64,000 bases of DNA, from positions 1 through 64,000 of the forward strand of contig CAZDPJ010000007.1 of the NCBI GenBank assembly GCA_964507405.1, in the 5' to 3' direction. Positions 20,593 through 31,200 of the stretch are shown piece after piece. The first letter of the stretch is position 1; every line of letters starts with the position of its first letter. Under the pieces are notes generated by a model that was given only the letters and a program-made list of their open reading frames with translations, made no database searches and was not told the origin of the DNA. The translations under genes and the position numbers were made by a program. The DNA is from UMGS75 sp964507405. Its GTDB lineage: Bacteria > Bacillota_I > Bacilli_A > ML615J-28 > CAG-313.

Positions 20593-23500
20593 TTATTCAA
20601 TTATTCCAAGCTTTTTAAGCACTTCTTTAGCAAGAACTGAATCCTCTAATTCAGCTAAAGTTGCCTCGCTTACAGAAGCAGAATCTTTATATTCTTTATA
20701 ACTATTTTCAATCAAAGTTGCTTCTTCATTGAAATCAATTGATTCAATATTTTCAACATTATTTTCAGTAAAGATACCATTTAATAAATCTTCAGTTAAT
20801 TCATCTTGAGATAAATCTTTAACAATATTTACTACTGATTCTACTACTTGATCATCAGTTGTAGATGATGTATCTACTAAACGTTTTAATTCAATTAAAT
20901 TACTAATGTTATCAGCTTCATTTTTAAGGGTTTCTTGGTTAGTGAAATCATATTTATATTTGCCCTCAACCTTTGGATTGATATTTAAGTTTTCTTCACC
21001 AAGCATTTCATTTAATGTTGTGCCTAGGGCCTTACTTGCGATTACTGATTCACTCGCAAGAATCATTAAATCTTTTACTTTATCACCAGGAATAGTAGTA
21101 TAAGCATATATTCCCTCATCACCTAATAATTCATCTGTTTGATTAATTATTTTGAATAATGTATCTACTTCTTTTTCCCAAGTATTAGCTCTAATTAAAG
21201 CTTGGTCAGTAGGAGTTATGGTTATATTATAACTTGTTCTTGAAACCATTTCTTCAACGGCTTTAAAAGCAATTGGTCTAAAGATTTGTGACTCATCAAA
21301 AGCATTAAATAAATTTACTACTTTTGTTTTATTTTCATCATTTCTATTTACCATTAATTCATCAATATTAATACTATTAATATCACCAAAATCAAGTAGT
21401 GATTGTAATACAACCTTTAATTTATTAGGTTCTGTTTCCCAGTTAATTTCTTCATCAAATACATTAATTGTTACACCTAACAAATTAAATGTATTATATA
21501 GTCCTGCTTCTTTAAATAAGACATCAACAATTTCTGCTTCATTTCCTTTTATTAAACAAGAACTAAAGACTTTATCAATAACTTCACTTATAGTTTCTTT
21601 CGTTAAAACAAGAGATTCTGTTGTAAAGCCAGTTTCTTCAACTAGATCAATAATATCTAATAAATTAAGAAGTTCTTTTTTAAATTCATCGTTTGATAAT
21701 GTTTTTAAGGCATCAAAATCAAAATAATCAGTTACTTCATTATATCCTAAATCTTTAACCATTTCATCAATCATTGTAAATAAAGCTGGTTCAAATAACT
21801 TAGAATCACGTAAACATACAAATAAATTAACTATATTATCATTTGTTTCTTCGGTTCTATTTTCTAAAAGTTTATTAATATCGATGCTTGTGATATCACC
21901 AAATTTAAGTAATGCTTTAAAGATGTTAATTAGCTTTTCAGGTTCAGTTTCCCAGTTTACATCAGTATAAGAAATAGTAATATTCATTTCTACTAATTTA
22001 TCATTAATACCAGTTTCTTTTAAAATAAACTTAACAACTTCTTCTTCATTTGACTTAATTAATACAGAATCAAATATATTCGTAATAAGAGCTTCTACTG
22101 TTTCTTCTGTTAAATTAACTGTATCAGTTGTAAAGCCAGTTTCTTCTATTAAATCTACAATATCTAATAGATTTAGAATTTCTTGTTTAAATTCTTCATC
22201 AGTTAATGTTTTTAATGCGTTAAAGTTTAAAAGGTCTGTTACTTCTGTATAATTTAATTCTTTTACCATTTCATCAATCATCGTAAATAACACAGGTTCA
22301 AATAACTTAGAATCACGTAAACATACAAATAAATTAACTATATTATCATTTGTTTCTTCGGTTCTATTTTCTAAAAGTTTATTAATATCGATGCTTGTGA
22401 TATCACCAAATTTAAGTAATGCTTTAAAAATGTTAATTAGCTTTTCAGGTTCTGTTTCCCAGTCAATATCAGTATAACTAATTGTAATATTCATTTCTAC
22501 TAATGTATCATTAATACCAGTTTCTTTTAATATAAAGTCAACAATTTCATTTTCTTTATCCTTAATAAAACAAGAATTAAATACTTTTGTAATAAGAGCT
22601 TCTACCGTTTCTTCAGTTAAATTAAGTGATTCACCATTAAAATTAATTTCATCTACAATTTCAACAATATCAAGAAGAGAAATCAATTCATTATAAAAGG
22701 CATTTTCATCAATTTTCTTTACTTCTTCAAAATTAAGTAAATTCATAAATTTACTAAACTCTTCATTAGAGTCTTTAAATATTTCAAGTAAATTAATACC
22801 TACTACTCTAAACATTTGTGATTTAGCAATTTCTTTAATAACAGAATCATATAAATATTTACCATCTTCTGCTTTCTTAGTTAGAGTTTTTATATCATAA
22901 TTTTCAAAGTTTCTTGCTTCTTCTGGTAATAATAATATTTCTTTAACTAGTGCACCTAATATTTTACTTTCTTCTTGCCAGTTTACATCAAGGTCTTTAA
23001 ATAACTTTTCATATGTAAAGTCTTCTTGTTCTGTTTTATCTAAAGCAACAATAATAATTGATTTTTCATTTCCTTTAACTATTGATAAATCAAAGATCTT
23101 ATCAATTGATGATTCAAGCACTGAAGCAGCATCAGGTGTATCTACAATAAGTGTGCCTTTATTAAATATGAAATTATGTAAATTATTAGTTGTTGCCATG
23201 TTTTGATAAATACCAATTAAAACAGATACATCACTTTTAATGCATGTTTCTAAATTATCAGCGTTAATTATTTTTTCTAATTCACCCGTTTTATCATCAA
23301 TTTGTTTAATGATATTTTCACATGCAATAGGTAATACATATTCTTTTACAATTGTTGATGATACAAGTTTCCTTAGTACATTTTCAACAACATTTGATAA
23401 AGACGGTTCTAATAATATATCTTCAGGATTATTTATACTAATCTTTAATCCTTTTAATAAATCAATTAAACTATTAGTTGCGTCTAATATAATATCAATT

Positions 23501-24513
23501 TCTTTATCAATATCTAGATTAGTAATTAGATCAATTATTTCTTCTTTATTTTCAAGTTCTGTATTTTTATTTAATTCATCTATAATTATGTCTTTAGCAA
23601 GAGGTGATACTAGTTTTAATATTTTAATATCACTAATTGCCTTCTTTAAAATTTTGATATCATTGTCGGTTAAATTTTCAAATGATACATATTCATCTGT
23701 AATTTCCATTCTTGATACAACATTTAAGATTGCATGGATATTACCATATTCATTAATTAGATTGTAACTGCCATTATCCGTTTTAACACTCATTATACTA
23801 CCAAGGTATTGGGCAGGTAGGCTCATTTGTGTTGTACTACTTTTAATTAGTGTAAATGTCTTATAACTAATTGAGGTACCAAGTAAATCATAGATTTCAT
23901 CTAAATTCATTTCTTCTTCACTAACACGTGCATACTCACTATTCTCAGCACTCATTTTATCGATTAATTGATAATCTTTAAGTGCTGTTTGAGCAACATT
24001 TAACACACCAAAGATAGGGAAAGATAAAACGACAGTCGCAAGAACGAAACGTCCAAATCCAATTCCAAGACCAATTAATTTTGATGGTGTAGATGGCTTT
24101 GCTTTTTTATTGCCATCAGGATAGAAAAATTTCTTTAATGTAATTTTAAAGATAATTTTATTAATGATTGAAATTAATAAACATAATATTAAGCCAACAT
24201 AATATATTGCAAGTTTAATAACAGCAGCACTTAGATTTCTAACTAACTCTATCATTTCTTCAGAAGGAGTAGTGCTTTGCATATTATTTAAAATATATGT
24301 TTCTATCTTACCAATGACAGGCCATTCGATATTTAGTAATACTTTAGCTAAACTATTAGCCATTAACATATATATAATAAAGGGAACAAGAAAAGCAATT
24401 AAATTAAATAATGTTTTCTTCCATCCTTTTAAAAATCCTCCTAGTAAAAACATTACTAAAAATACTAATACAATTATATCATAAATGTAGAATCCAACTT
24501 TTATAAACTCCAT
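20593..24513 (-). CDS. CvpA-like membrane protein with extracellular helical repeats (1,306 aa)
   Basis: A smaller paralogue of the giant downstream protein. It has the same plan: hydrophobic segments near residues 8-28, 35-55, 88-118 and 150-172. A basic turn (KGWKK) follows the first and a Lys-rich loop lies before the fourth, placing residues ~175-1306 outside the cell. The outer part is helical and repetitive, with units containing W-E-T-E-P-x-K-L and a '...LFxPxxFxxxxEMV' ending. Two central copies are almost identical at a 169-residue period. The start is an ATG 6 bases after an AGGAGG ribosome site. CvpA family members are inner-membrane proteins linked to colicin V export and envelope homeostasis in proteobacteria. 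The long C-terminal extension is not part of that family, so function here is unknown. Placement 62 bp after murA suggests an envelope role (inference). Confidence 0.85.
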   Translation of the reverse strand: MEFIKVGFYIYDIIVLVFLVMFLLGGFLKGWKKTLFNLIAFLVPFIIYMLMANSLAKVLLNIEWPVIGKIETYILNNMQSTTPSEEMIELVRNLSAAVIKLAIYYVGLILCLLISIINKIIFKITLKKFFYPDGNKKAKPSTPSKLIGLGIGFGRFVLATVVLSFPIFGVLNVAQTALKDYQLIDKMSAENSEYARVSEEEMNLDEIYDLLGTSISYKTFTLIKSSTTQMSLPAQYLGSIMSVKTDNGSYNLINEYGNIHAILNVVSRMEITDEYVSFENLTDNDIKILKKAISDIKILKLVSPLAKDIIIDELNKNTELENKEEIIDLITNLDIDKEIDIILDATNSLIDLLKGLKISINNPEDILLEPSLSNVVENVLRKLVSSTIVKEYVLPIACENIIKQIDDKTGELEKIINADNLETCIKSDVSVLIGIYQNMATTNNLHNFIFNKGTLIVDTPDAASVLESSIDKIFDLSIVKGNEKSIIIVALDKTEQEDFTYEKLFKDLDVNWQEESKILGALVKEILLLPEEARNFENYDIKTLTKKAEDGKYLYDSVIKEIAKSQMFRVVGINLLEIFKDSNEEFSKFMNLLNFEEVKKIDENAFYNELISLLDIVEIVDEINFNGESLNLTEETVEALITKVFNSCFIKDKENEIVDFILKETGINDTLVEMNITISYTDIDWETEPEKLINIFKALLKFGDITSIDINKLLENRTEETNDNIVNLFVCLRDSKLFEPVLFTMIDEMVKELNYTEVTDLLNFNALKTLTDEEFKQEILNLLDIVDLIEETGFTTDTVNLTEETVEALITNIFDSVLIKSNEEEVVKFILKETGINDKLVEMNITISYTDVNWETEPEKLINIFKALLKFGDITSIDINKLLENRTEETNDNIVNLFVCLRDSKLFEPALFTMIDEMVKDLGYNEVTDYFDFDALKTLSNDEFKKELLNLLDIIDLVEETGFTTESLVLTKETISEVIDKVFSSCLIKGNEAEIVDVLFKEAGLYNTFNLLGVTINVFDEEINWETEPNKLKVVLQSLLDFGDINSINIDELMVNRNDENKTKVVNLFNAFDESQIFRPIAFKAVEEMVSRTSYNITITPTDQALIRANTWEKEVDTLFKIINQTDELLGDEGIYAYTTIPGDKVKDLMILASESVIASKALGTTLNEMLGEENLNINPKVEGKYKYDFTNQETLKNEADNISNLIELKRLVDTSSTTDDQVVESVVNIVKDLSQDELTEDLLNGIFTENNVENIESIDFNEEATLIENSYKEYKDSASVSEATLAELEDSVLAKEVLKKLGIIE
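21758..22540 (-). repeat. 507-bp period repeat inside the 1,306-aa gene
   Basis: Bases 21788-21921 and 22295-22428 appear identical (134 bp) at an offset of 507 bp (169 codons). Strong similarity extends for a further ~100 bases on the low-coordinate side of each copy (toward the protein N-terminal direction differs). The period differs from the 549 bp of the giant gene, so the two arrays expanded separately. Confidence 0.8.
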
Positions 24514-24536
24514 AGTTATTCCTCCTATTTAGCATA

Positions 24537-24564
24537 ATTATACTACACTTTTTTATTTTTGCAA
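24537..24564 (-). promoter_or_regulatory. Sigma-A-type promoter of the 1,306-aa CvpA-like gene
   Basis: Minus-strand -35 TTGCAA (24559-24564), 16-bp spacer and -10 TATAAT (24537-24542), lying between the murA stop and the AGGAGG ribosome site. It closely resembles the promoter of the giant gene, suggesting coordinated expression. Confidence 0.75.
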
Positions 24565-24575
24565 AATATAAAACA

Positions 24576-25823
24576 TTATAATTCTTTACAACATATTAAA
24601 TTAAGTTGTCTTAATTTCTTTAAGCAATTTTCATATCCTCTTGATAAATATTCCATATTATTAATTATGGTTTCCCCACTACTCATGTTTCCAGCTACAA
24701 TTAAAGCAAAAGCACATCTTAAATCCGTAGCATTTACTATAGCGCTATTTAATTTAGATGGATAAATGATAATTGATTGATTTTCATATTTAATTATCGC
24801 ATTCATTTTTGTTAATTCATTTAAATGAGTAATACGATCGATATATACTTTATCTTTAATAATTGACTCCTCCCCCGCATTAAGTAATACCACCGAAAGA
24901 ATTGGCTGTAAGTCAGTAGGAAACTTAGGATAAGGACCTATTTCTAAAGATAAATTATTTATTGTTGTAGGACTTTCTAAGGTTATTTTATTATTAGAAG
25001 TACTAATCACGCATCCTAAGTTTTCTAATACATCAATGATATTTTTTAAATCAGTTACTCTAATATTATTTAATGTAACTTTACTATTAGGGCTACTTAA
25101 TGCAAGTAACAAGTAACTACCTGCTTCAATTCTATCAGGCATGACCTCATAAGTTGTCGCATGTAATTTTTTTACTCCTTTTATTTTAATAGTATTATTA
25201 CCAATAAAAGTAATATCTGCTCCCATGGAGTTTAAGAAATTAATAACATCAATTACTTCTGGTTCAATTGCAATATTATTTAAGATTGTAACCCCATCTG
25301 ATAATACTGTTAAAAGAATTGTATTAATTGTTCCTCCTACCGTAATTAATGGAAAATCAACTATTGAAGGAGTTAAGTGGGGTACTTTTAATTTAATATT
25401 TATATCATCAATAACTTTTACACCAAGAAGACTAAAGGCATATAAATGAGCATCAATTGGTCTTTTTGAAAAGTTACACCCTCCAGGATAAGGTATTTCA
25501 ACATATTTAGTTCTTGCAAGTAATACCCCCATTAAATAATACGTTGCGCGAAGTTTTTCAACATATCTTGATGTTACTTTATTTTTTACTTTTTTTGCTT
25601 GTATAATTAATTGTCTTTGTTCATATCTATAATCAACATTAACACCTAAATCATCTAATAATCTAATTAGATTTATTACATCAGTAATTAAGGGTACATT
25701 ATTTAAAATTACTTTTTCTTTCGTTAAAAGTGAAGCAATGATAATTGGTAAACTTGCATTTTTAGATCCACTAATATTAATTTCACCAATAATTTTATTT
25801 TCACCTGTTATTTTATATTTCAT
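24576..25823 (-). CDS. murA: UDP-N-acetylglucosamine 1-carboxyvinyltransferase (MurA)
   Basis: Catalyses the first committed step of peptidoglycan synthesis in the cytoplasm, transferring enolpyruvate from PEP to UDP-GlcNAc. At 415 residues it has the normal family length. Visible hallmarks are the N-terminal SGSKNA with the substrate-binding Lys-Asn, the loop PGGC carrying the catalytic cysteine (the residue attacked by fosfomycin), MPDRIEAGS, FPTDLQ and the C-terminal DLRCA with its conserved arginine. The start is an ATG 7 bases after an AGAAAGGA-type ribosome site. It diverges from aspA and is followed, 62 bp on, by the two CvpA-like repeat genes. A second MurA copy is common in Firmicutes, so this need not be the only one in the genome. 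Confidence 0.95.
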   Translation of the reverse strand: MKYKITGENKIIGEINISGSKNASLPIIIASLLTKEKVILNNVPLITDVINLIRLLDDLGVNVDYRYEQRQLIIQAKKVKNKVTSRYVEKLRATYYLMGVLLARTKYVEIPYPGGCNFSKRPIDAHLYAFSLLGVKVIDDINIKLKVPHLTPSIVDFPLITVGGTINTILLTVLSDGVTILNNIAIEPEVIDVINFLNSMGADITFIGNNTIKIKGVKKLHATTYEVMPDRIEAGSYLLLALSSPNSKVTLNNIRVTDLKNIIDVLENLGCVISTSNNKITLESPTTINNLSLEIGPYPKFPTDLQPILSVVLLNAGEESIIKDKVYIDRITHLNELTKMNAIIKYENQSIIIYPSKLNSAIVNATDLRCAFALIVAGNMSSGETIINNMEYLSRGYENCLKKLRQLNLICCKEL

Positions 25824-25885
25824 AAGTTCTTTCCTTTCTGTCTATACTATAACTTATGCGATAATCTTTTTTATAATACTTTTTC

Positions 25886-25914
25886 TTGTAATTTATTTGA
25901 AAGTGTGGTATGAT
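25886..25914 (+). promoter_or_regulatory. Promoter of aspA
   Basis: -35 TTGTAA (25886-25891), 17-bp spacer and -10 TATGAT (25909-25914) with a TG one base upstream (extended -10). It lies 40 bp before the aspA start codon. Confidence 0.65.
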
Positions 25915-25954
25915 ATTGTTAATATACGTATATACTTTAGAAAGGAGAATTGCT

Positions 25955-27358
25955 ATGAGATATCGTATTGAGAAGGACTCTTTAGGCGAACTAAAAGTAC
26001 CGGCAGAGGTATATTATGGTATTCAAACCCTCCGTAGTAAAGATAATTTTGAAATTACTAAACGAGGCATATGTCGTCAAATGATTAAAGCCTTAGTAAT
26101 AGTCAAGAAAGCAGCAGCAAAAGCTAATCTTGATGCTGGATTACTAGATGAAAAAATAGCAAAAGCTATTATGCTTACATGTGATGAAATATTAAATGGT
26201 CGCCTTCATGGTCAATTTGTTACCGACCTAATCCAAGGTGGGGCAGGAACTAGTATGAACATGAATGCCAATGAAGTTATTGCGAATAGGGCTAATGAAA
26301 TGTTAGGAGGAAATAAAGGAGAATATAACTTTGTTCATCCGATTGATCACGTTAATTGTAGTCAATCAACAAATGATGTTATCCAAACAGCCGGTAAACT
26401 TGCAATTATAAAACAAATTAAGAAAACCATCGTTGAACTAAAGAAATTACAAAATGCTTTTATTGATAAGGGTAAAGAATTTTATGATATTATCAAGATT
26501 GGTAGAACTCACCTTCAAGAAGCAGTACCAATGCGTTTAGGTCAAGAGTTTAATGCTTTCGCAAGTGTTATCGGAAGAAATATTAAAAAGTTAGAAGCAA
26601 GTGTTGAATATTTATCTGAAATAAATATGGGTGCCACCGCAATAGGAACTAGTATTAATACAAGTCCTAAATATTTAAAAAAGATTGTATTTTATATAAA
26701 TAAGTTCTCAGGTGAAGAATTTAAGGGGGCCAAGGATTTAGTTGATGTTACACGTCACTTAGATTCATTTGTATATACAAGTTCTAATATTAAATTAATG
26801 GCAACATCCCTTTCCAAGATTGCGACCGACCTACGTTTAATGGCAGGCTCTAATATTGAAGAAATTAATTTACCAATTATGCAACCAGGGTCTTCAATTA
26901 TGCCTGGTAAATTCAATCCTGTTATTCCGGAAATGGTTAATCAAGTTGCTTTCTATATTATGGGATTAGATGTTACTGTCTCTACTGCCGCAAGTTCAGG
27001 GGAACTAGAACTAAATGTATTTACCCCCGTAATTCTAATGGCTATTTTTGAAGAAATATCTACTTTAAGAAGAGCAGCGAGAACACTTCGTGAAAGTTGT
27101 ATTGAGAATTTAACTGTAAATCTTGAAAATATAAACGAAACAAGAGAACATAGTGTTGCGCTTGCGACAATCCTTTCCCCATATATTGGTCATGATGTTG
27201 CATGTGAAATCGTAAGTGAAGCAAAAGAAACCAAAAAATCAGTTCGTGAAATCGTTTCATCAAGAAAGTTACTATCTAAAGAAAAGCTTGATGAATTACT
27301 AAATCTTGAAAATATGGTTACTCCAGGAAACTTAGGCGATAATCCTAAAATTAAATAA
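25955..27358 (+). CDS. aspA: Aspartate ammonia-lyase
   Basis: Converts L-aspartate to fumarate and ammonia in the cytoplasm. The protein belongs to the fumarase/aspartase superfamily: N-terminal VYYGIQTLR, a central STND block, and the signature GSSIMPGKFNP containing the flexible loop that supplies the catalytic serine. It ends with the GELELNVFTP region typical of aspartases. Length is 467 residues from the ATG at 25955. That start is preferred over an upstream in-frame ATG at 25910 because the latter lies inside the promoter -10 and because AAAGGAG sits 7 bases before 25955. A D-aminopeptidase-like gene follows after 15 bp, so the two are probably co-transcribed. Fumarase C is the main alternative, but the YGIQTLR and ELNVFTP signatures favour aspartase. 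Confidence 0.88.
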   Translation: MRYRIEKDSLGELKVPAEVYYGIQTLRSKDNFEITKRGICRQMIKALVIVKKAAAKANLDAGLLDEKIAKAIMLTCDEILNGRLHGQFVTDLIQGGAGTSMNMNANEVIANRANEMLGGNKGEYNFVHPIDHVNCSQSTNDVIQTAGKLAIIKQIKKTIVELKKLQNAFIDKGKEFYDIIKIGRTHLQEAVPMRLGQEFNAFASVIGRNIKKLEASVEYLSEINMGATAIGTSINTSPKYLKKIVFYINKFSGEEFKGAKDLVDVTRHLDSFVYTSSNIKLMATSLSKIATDLRLMAGSNIEEINLPIMQPGSSIMPGKFNPVIPEMVNQVAFYIMGLDVTVSTAASSGELELNVFTPVILMAIFEEISTLRRAARTLRESCIENLTVNLENINETREHSVALATILSPYIGHDVACEIVSEAKETKKSVREIVSSRKLLSKEKLDELLNLENMVTPGNLGDNPKIK

Positions 27359-27373
27359 GGTGGTATTAATTTA

Positions 27374-28201
27374 ATGAAAAAAGTTAGTGATTTAAAAATA
27401 TTTATTAGTGTAGATATTGAAGGTGTTTGTGGGATCTGTGACTGGAAAGAAACAGAACTTGGTGAAAGTGACTATCTTTACTTTCAAGAAGAAATGATTC
27501 AAGAAACAGTTCATTGTTGTGAAGCATTAATTGAAAAAGGAATAACAAATATAACGGTTCGTGATGCTCATGATAGTGCACGTAATATTATTCCTAACCG
27601 TCTTCCTAAAGAAGTTAAATTAATCAGAGGATGGACCGAAGCTCCATGTGATATGATGGCAGGTCTTGATGAGACATATGATGGTGTTATCTTTATTGGA
27701 TATCATTCCCCAGCAAGAAGTATTGGAAATCCACTTTCTCATACTTTAACAACAACTTTAAATCACATTAAAATTAATAATAAGATTGTAAGCGAATTTT
27801 TATTAAATACATATTATTCACAAATCATCCATAAAGTACCTGTTATTATGCTTTGTGGCGATGCTAATTTAACTAATATAGTAAAACTAGAAAATAGTAA
27901 TATTCAAACTGTATCAACAAATACTGGTCTTTATGGAGCTGTATTAACAAAACATCCAAGTATTGTTTTAGAAGAAATAAAAAAGGCAACTAAAAAAGCA
28001 GTTGATTTATTAGTTACAAATCCTGATATGTTTTTAGTTAAAATTCCCAATACTTTTGAAACCGAGATTCACTTTAGAACACATAAAAAAGCCTATCGTG
28101 CATCTTTTTATCCAAATGCTAAATACTTAGATAATGATAAAGTAGTTCATACAACCAATAATTTCTTTGATACATTAAGATTTATAATGTTTACAGAATA
28201 A
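27374..28201 (+). CDS. M55 family peptidase (DppA-type D-aminopeptidase)
   Basis: 275 residues with the M55 pattern. The N-terminal SVDIEGVCGI supplies the first metal ligands (Asp, Glu); RDAHDSARN and GYHSPA supply further ligands (His); a conserved H-x-N..E region lies near residues 120-140. Characterised DppA of Bacillus is a zinc D-aminopeptidase acting on D-Ala-containing peptides. The same activity here would salvage cell-wall peptides in the cytoplasm (inference). AAGGTGG provides the ribosome site 15 bases after aspA. A strong terminator follows. Confidence 0.82.
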   Translation: MKKVSDLKIFISVDIEGVCGICDWKETELGESDYLYFQEEMIQETVHCCEALIEKGITNITVRDAHDSARNIIPNRLPKEVKLIRGWTEAPCDMMAGLDETYDGVIFIGYHSPARSIGNPLSHTLTTTLNHIKINNKIVSEFLLNTYYSQIIHKVPVIMLCGDANLTNIVKLENSNIQTVSTNTGLYGAVLTKHPSIVLEEIKKATKKAVDLLVTNPDMFLVKIPNTFETEIHFRTHKKAYRASFYPNAKYLDNDKVVHTTNNFFDTLRFIMFTE

Positions 28202-28204
28202 AAC

Positions 28205-28234
28205 AAGAGTTTCACCCCTAAGGATGAAACTCTT
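28205..28234. terminator. Bidirectional terminator between dppA-like and LRR genes
   Basis: Perfect 10-bp stem AAGAGTTTCA / TGAAACTCTT with a 10-base loop and flanking T/A runs, placed between two converging genes. Confidence 0.85.
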
Positions 28235-28244
28235 TTTAAATTAA

Positions 28245-31200
28245 CTAATTATTTTGGCGTTTTCTTAAAAGTAATACTGAAGCAAGAAGTGCTGCTGTAA
28301 TCATAAAGTAATAACCTAAATCTTCTTTATAATCACATTGACCAGGTTTAGTATCACGTTTCGTAGTAGGTACTGTTTCTTCTGATACATCTTCATCACT
28401 AGTGAATGGATAACCATTACTATCTACTTCAAATTGATCACGACAATATATACCAGCTGTTTGTAAACCTACCATACTATTATCCCAACCTTCAGGATAA
28501 ACGTTAGATGATTCTGTACCTTCTTCATTAGTAATTACTTTAATACCTTCAGAGTAGAATTTAGTAGACGCCATATTACCAAAGGCTTCACTACCAATTG
28601 ATTCTGGAGCACTAACAATATTACCATCATCATCTAATTCAACAGGTAAATAAATCTTTGTGAAATGGTTACAACCAGTAAAGGCTTGAAGACCAATTGT
28701 CTTTACAGATGAAGGAATAACTAATACTATATCTTTACGAACAGGTTTTCCATCTTTATCATTTACTGTATTGCCTTCTTCATCAGTTAGATAAACAATA
28801 CTTACACCACAATTAGCGAAGGCTTTTTCACCAATTTCTTCTAATCCTTCACATAAGTTGAAGTCGATTAATTGACGACAATCTTCAAATGCACTTTCAC
28901 CAACATTTTTAATATTTTCATTAAATACAACTTTAGTAAGTTTTGAGCATCCTTTAAATGCTGATTTAGCAATTGAATCTATTTGCGTTGGTAAAACAAC
29001 TTCTGTTATTTTTTGACAATTTTCAAATGCACTTTCACCAATTTCTTTTACTTTATCAGTAATAATATGGTTTTCTAAACTTGTACAATAATAGAAAGCA
29101 CGACCTTCAATTACTTCAACGTTTTCTAAATTACCATTATCTTTAGAGTTAACTATTGTTTTAAGTCTTGAACATTTTTCAAACATACTATATGGAATTG
29201 TAGTTAGACTAGAAGGTAAAGATACCGTTGTTAATCTAGTACAATTAGAGAATATACCAGTACCAATTTCTTGAACTTCTTCGCCAAGAACTACTTCTTG
29301 TACTTTCGCCCCACTGAATGCGTAGGCATCAATATTTTTAATAGTTGTTGGTAATACAAATTTCTTAACTGTATTAGAAGGCATATAAAGAATTAATGTT
29401 TCTTGGTCTTTAGATAATAAGATTTTTCCGCCTTCTTCAATATCTAAAATACTATATTTTGCATGATTACTAGAAATATTAAATGTCTTAAGAGCAGCCC
29501 AATTTCTAAATACACCAACACCAAGTTCTTCTAAAGCATCAGGAATATTAACAGATGCAATCATTTCACAGTCAGCAAGTGCATAGTCACCTAATTTTTT
29601 AACTGTACTTGGAATATTTAATGTTTCAATACTTACACAACCTAAGAATGCATATTCACCAATTTCAAGTAATCCTTCAGATAAGTTAATTTCTTTTAGA
29701 TTAACGCATTGAGCAAATGCACTTTCACCAATCTTTTCAAAATGCCCACCTTCAAGTTTAATACCAGTAACATTTTCACATCCTAAGAAAGCAAGATTTG
29801 GAACTTCAGTACCAGATAATACAGTTACAACAAAACTACTAGCTTCTGTCATTGTACCACCAAAGATACAACTAAATGATGAATTTCGATTTTCTTCATT
29901 TTCAGGTTTATTACCAATAAATGGTACACTTAATTCTTCAAGACTTAAACAATTAACGATTGCGCCTTCTTTAATTTCTAACACATTTGAAGGGATAACT
30001 AATTTTTCAAGTTCACATTGAACAAAAGCACCTGAATGAATTACAGTTACATTACTATCTACAACAAACTCTTTTTCATCTTCACTGCTTGGAATATAGA
30101 ATACTAATTCTCTAGCTCCAGATTCAGTATCTTTAGTATATATAGAATTATTAATTACTTGATAACTTGTATTTGAAGAATCAATTGTTACATTAACAAT
30201 AGTATTACCATAGAATACAGCTTTACCTAATTTTGTAATATTTGTTAAGTTAATTAATGATAATGAAGTACAATTTTTAAATGTACTATCTTTTAATTCT
30301 GTAAGATTAACTGGTAAATTAATACTAGAAATCTTACTACAATTAGAAAGAGCACCCATACCAAGAGATGAAAGATTTGTTGGAAGGGTAATACTTATTA
30401 AATTACGACAATCACTAAATGCATAATCACCAATTGATTCAATATTATTATTTAAAACTAATGTTTCTAAATTAGTACATCCTTTAAAAGCATCTTGAGG
30501 TAAATTTTCGCTTCCTCTAATTTCAACTTTTGTTAATTTTGATACAACCTTTGAATTAGCACTATCGCTATTTGTTGAATCAAAGATATATCCAAAAGTA
30601 GCTACTCTATTAAATGAATTTGCTTTTTTAACTATTTCTTTAGTTCCGTTTGGAAGAGTATTAACATCAAATTCATAACCTGAACCAATAAATAAAAGTG
30701 AAGCTTCTAATAAACCAGAACAATTTTCATAAGCACCAGCACCAATACTTATAACATTATCAGGTAATTCTAATTTTGTCAATTTTGTACATCCAGCAAA
30801 TGCTTTTTCATCAATTACTTTTAAGTTAGGATTAATTAAACTTAAAAGAACAGTTTCACTTAAATTAGTACATCCACTAAAAGTAGCACTATAAATTCTT
30901 TCTAAATTAGTAGGTAAATTAGTAACTGTTGTTAAAGCAGCACAGCCTTCAAATGATGAAGCACCAACTGATTTAATTGTTGCTGGTAAATTAATTGTTT
31001 GAACGCTACTTAAATTTCTAAATGCTTTTTCAATTACTTTAGTACCATTTACAACATTAATAGTTTTTAATTTAGTTAAATCATTTCCAAAAATTGATTT
31101 AAAGGCTGATGAAGAATCAAGGGTGTTACCAATAAATGGTACTGTTACTGTTTCAACATTTGTACAACCAATAAATGCATTATTTTCAATTTCTGTTACT

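Noticed and set aside
25910..25954. Longer aspA start at the upstream ATG
   Set aside because: That codon is inside the -10 element and has no ribosome site. The ATG at 25955 has AAAGGAG and fits the family N-terminus.
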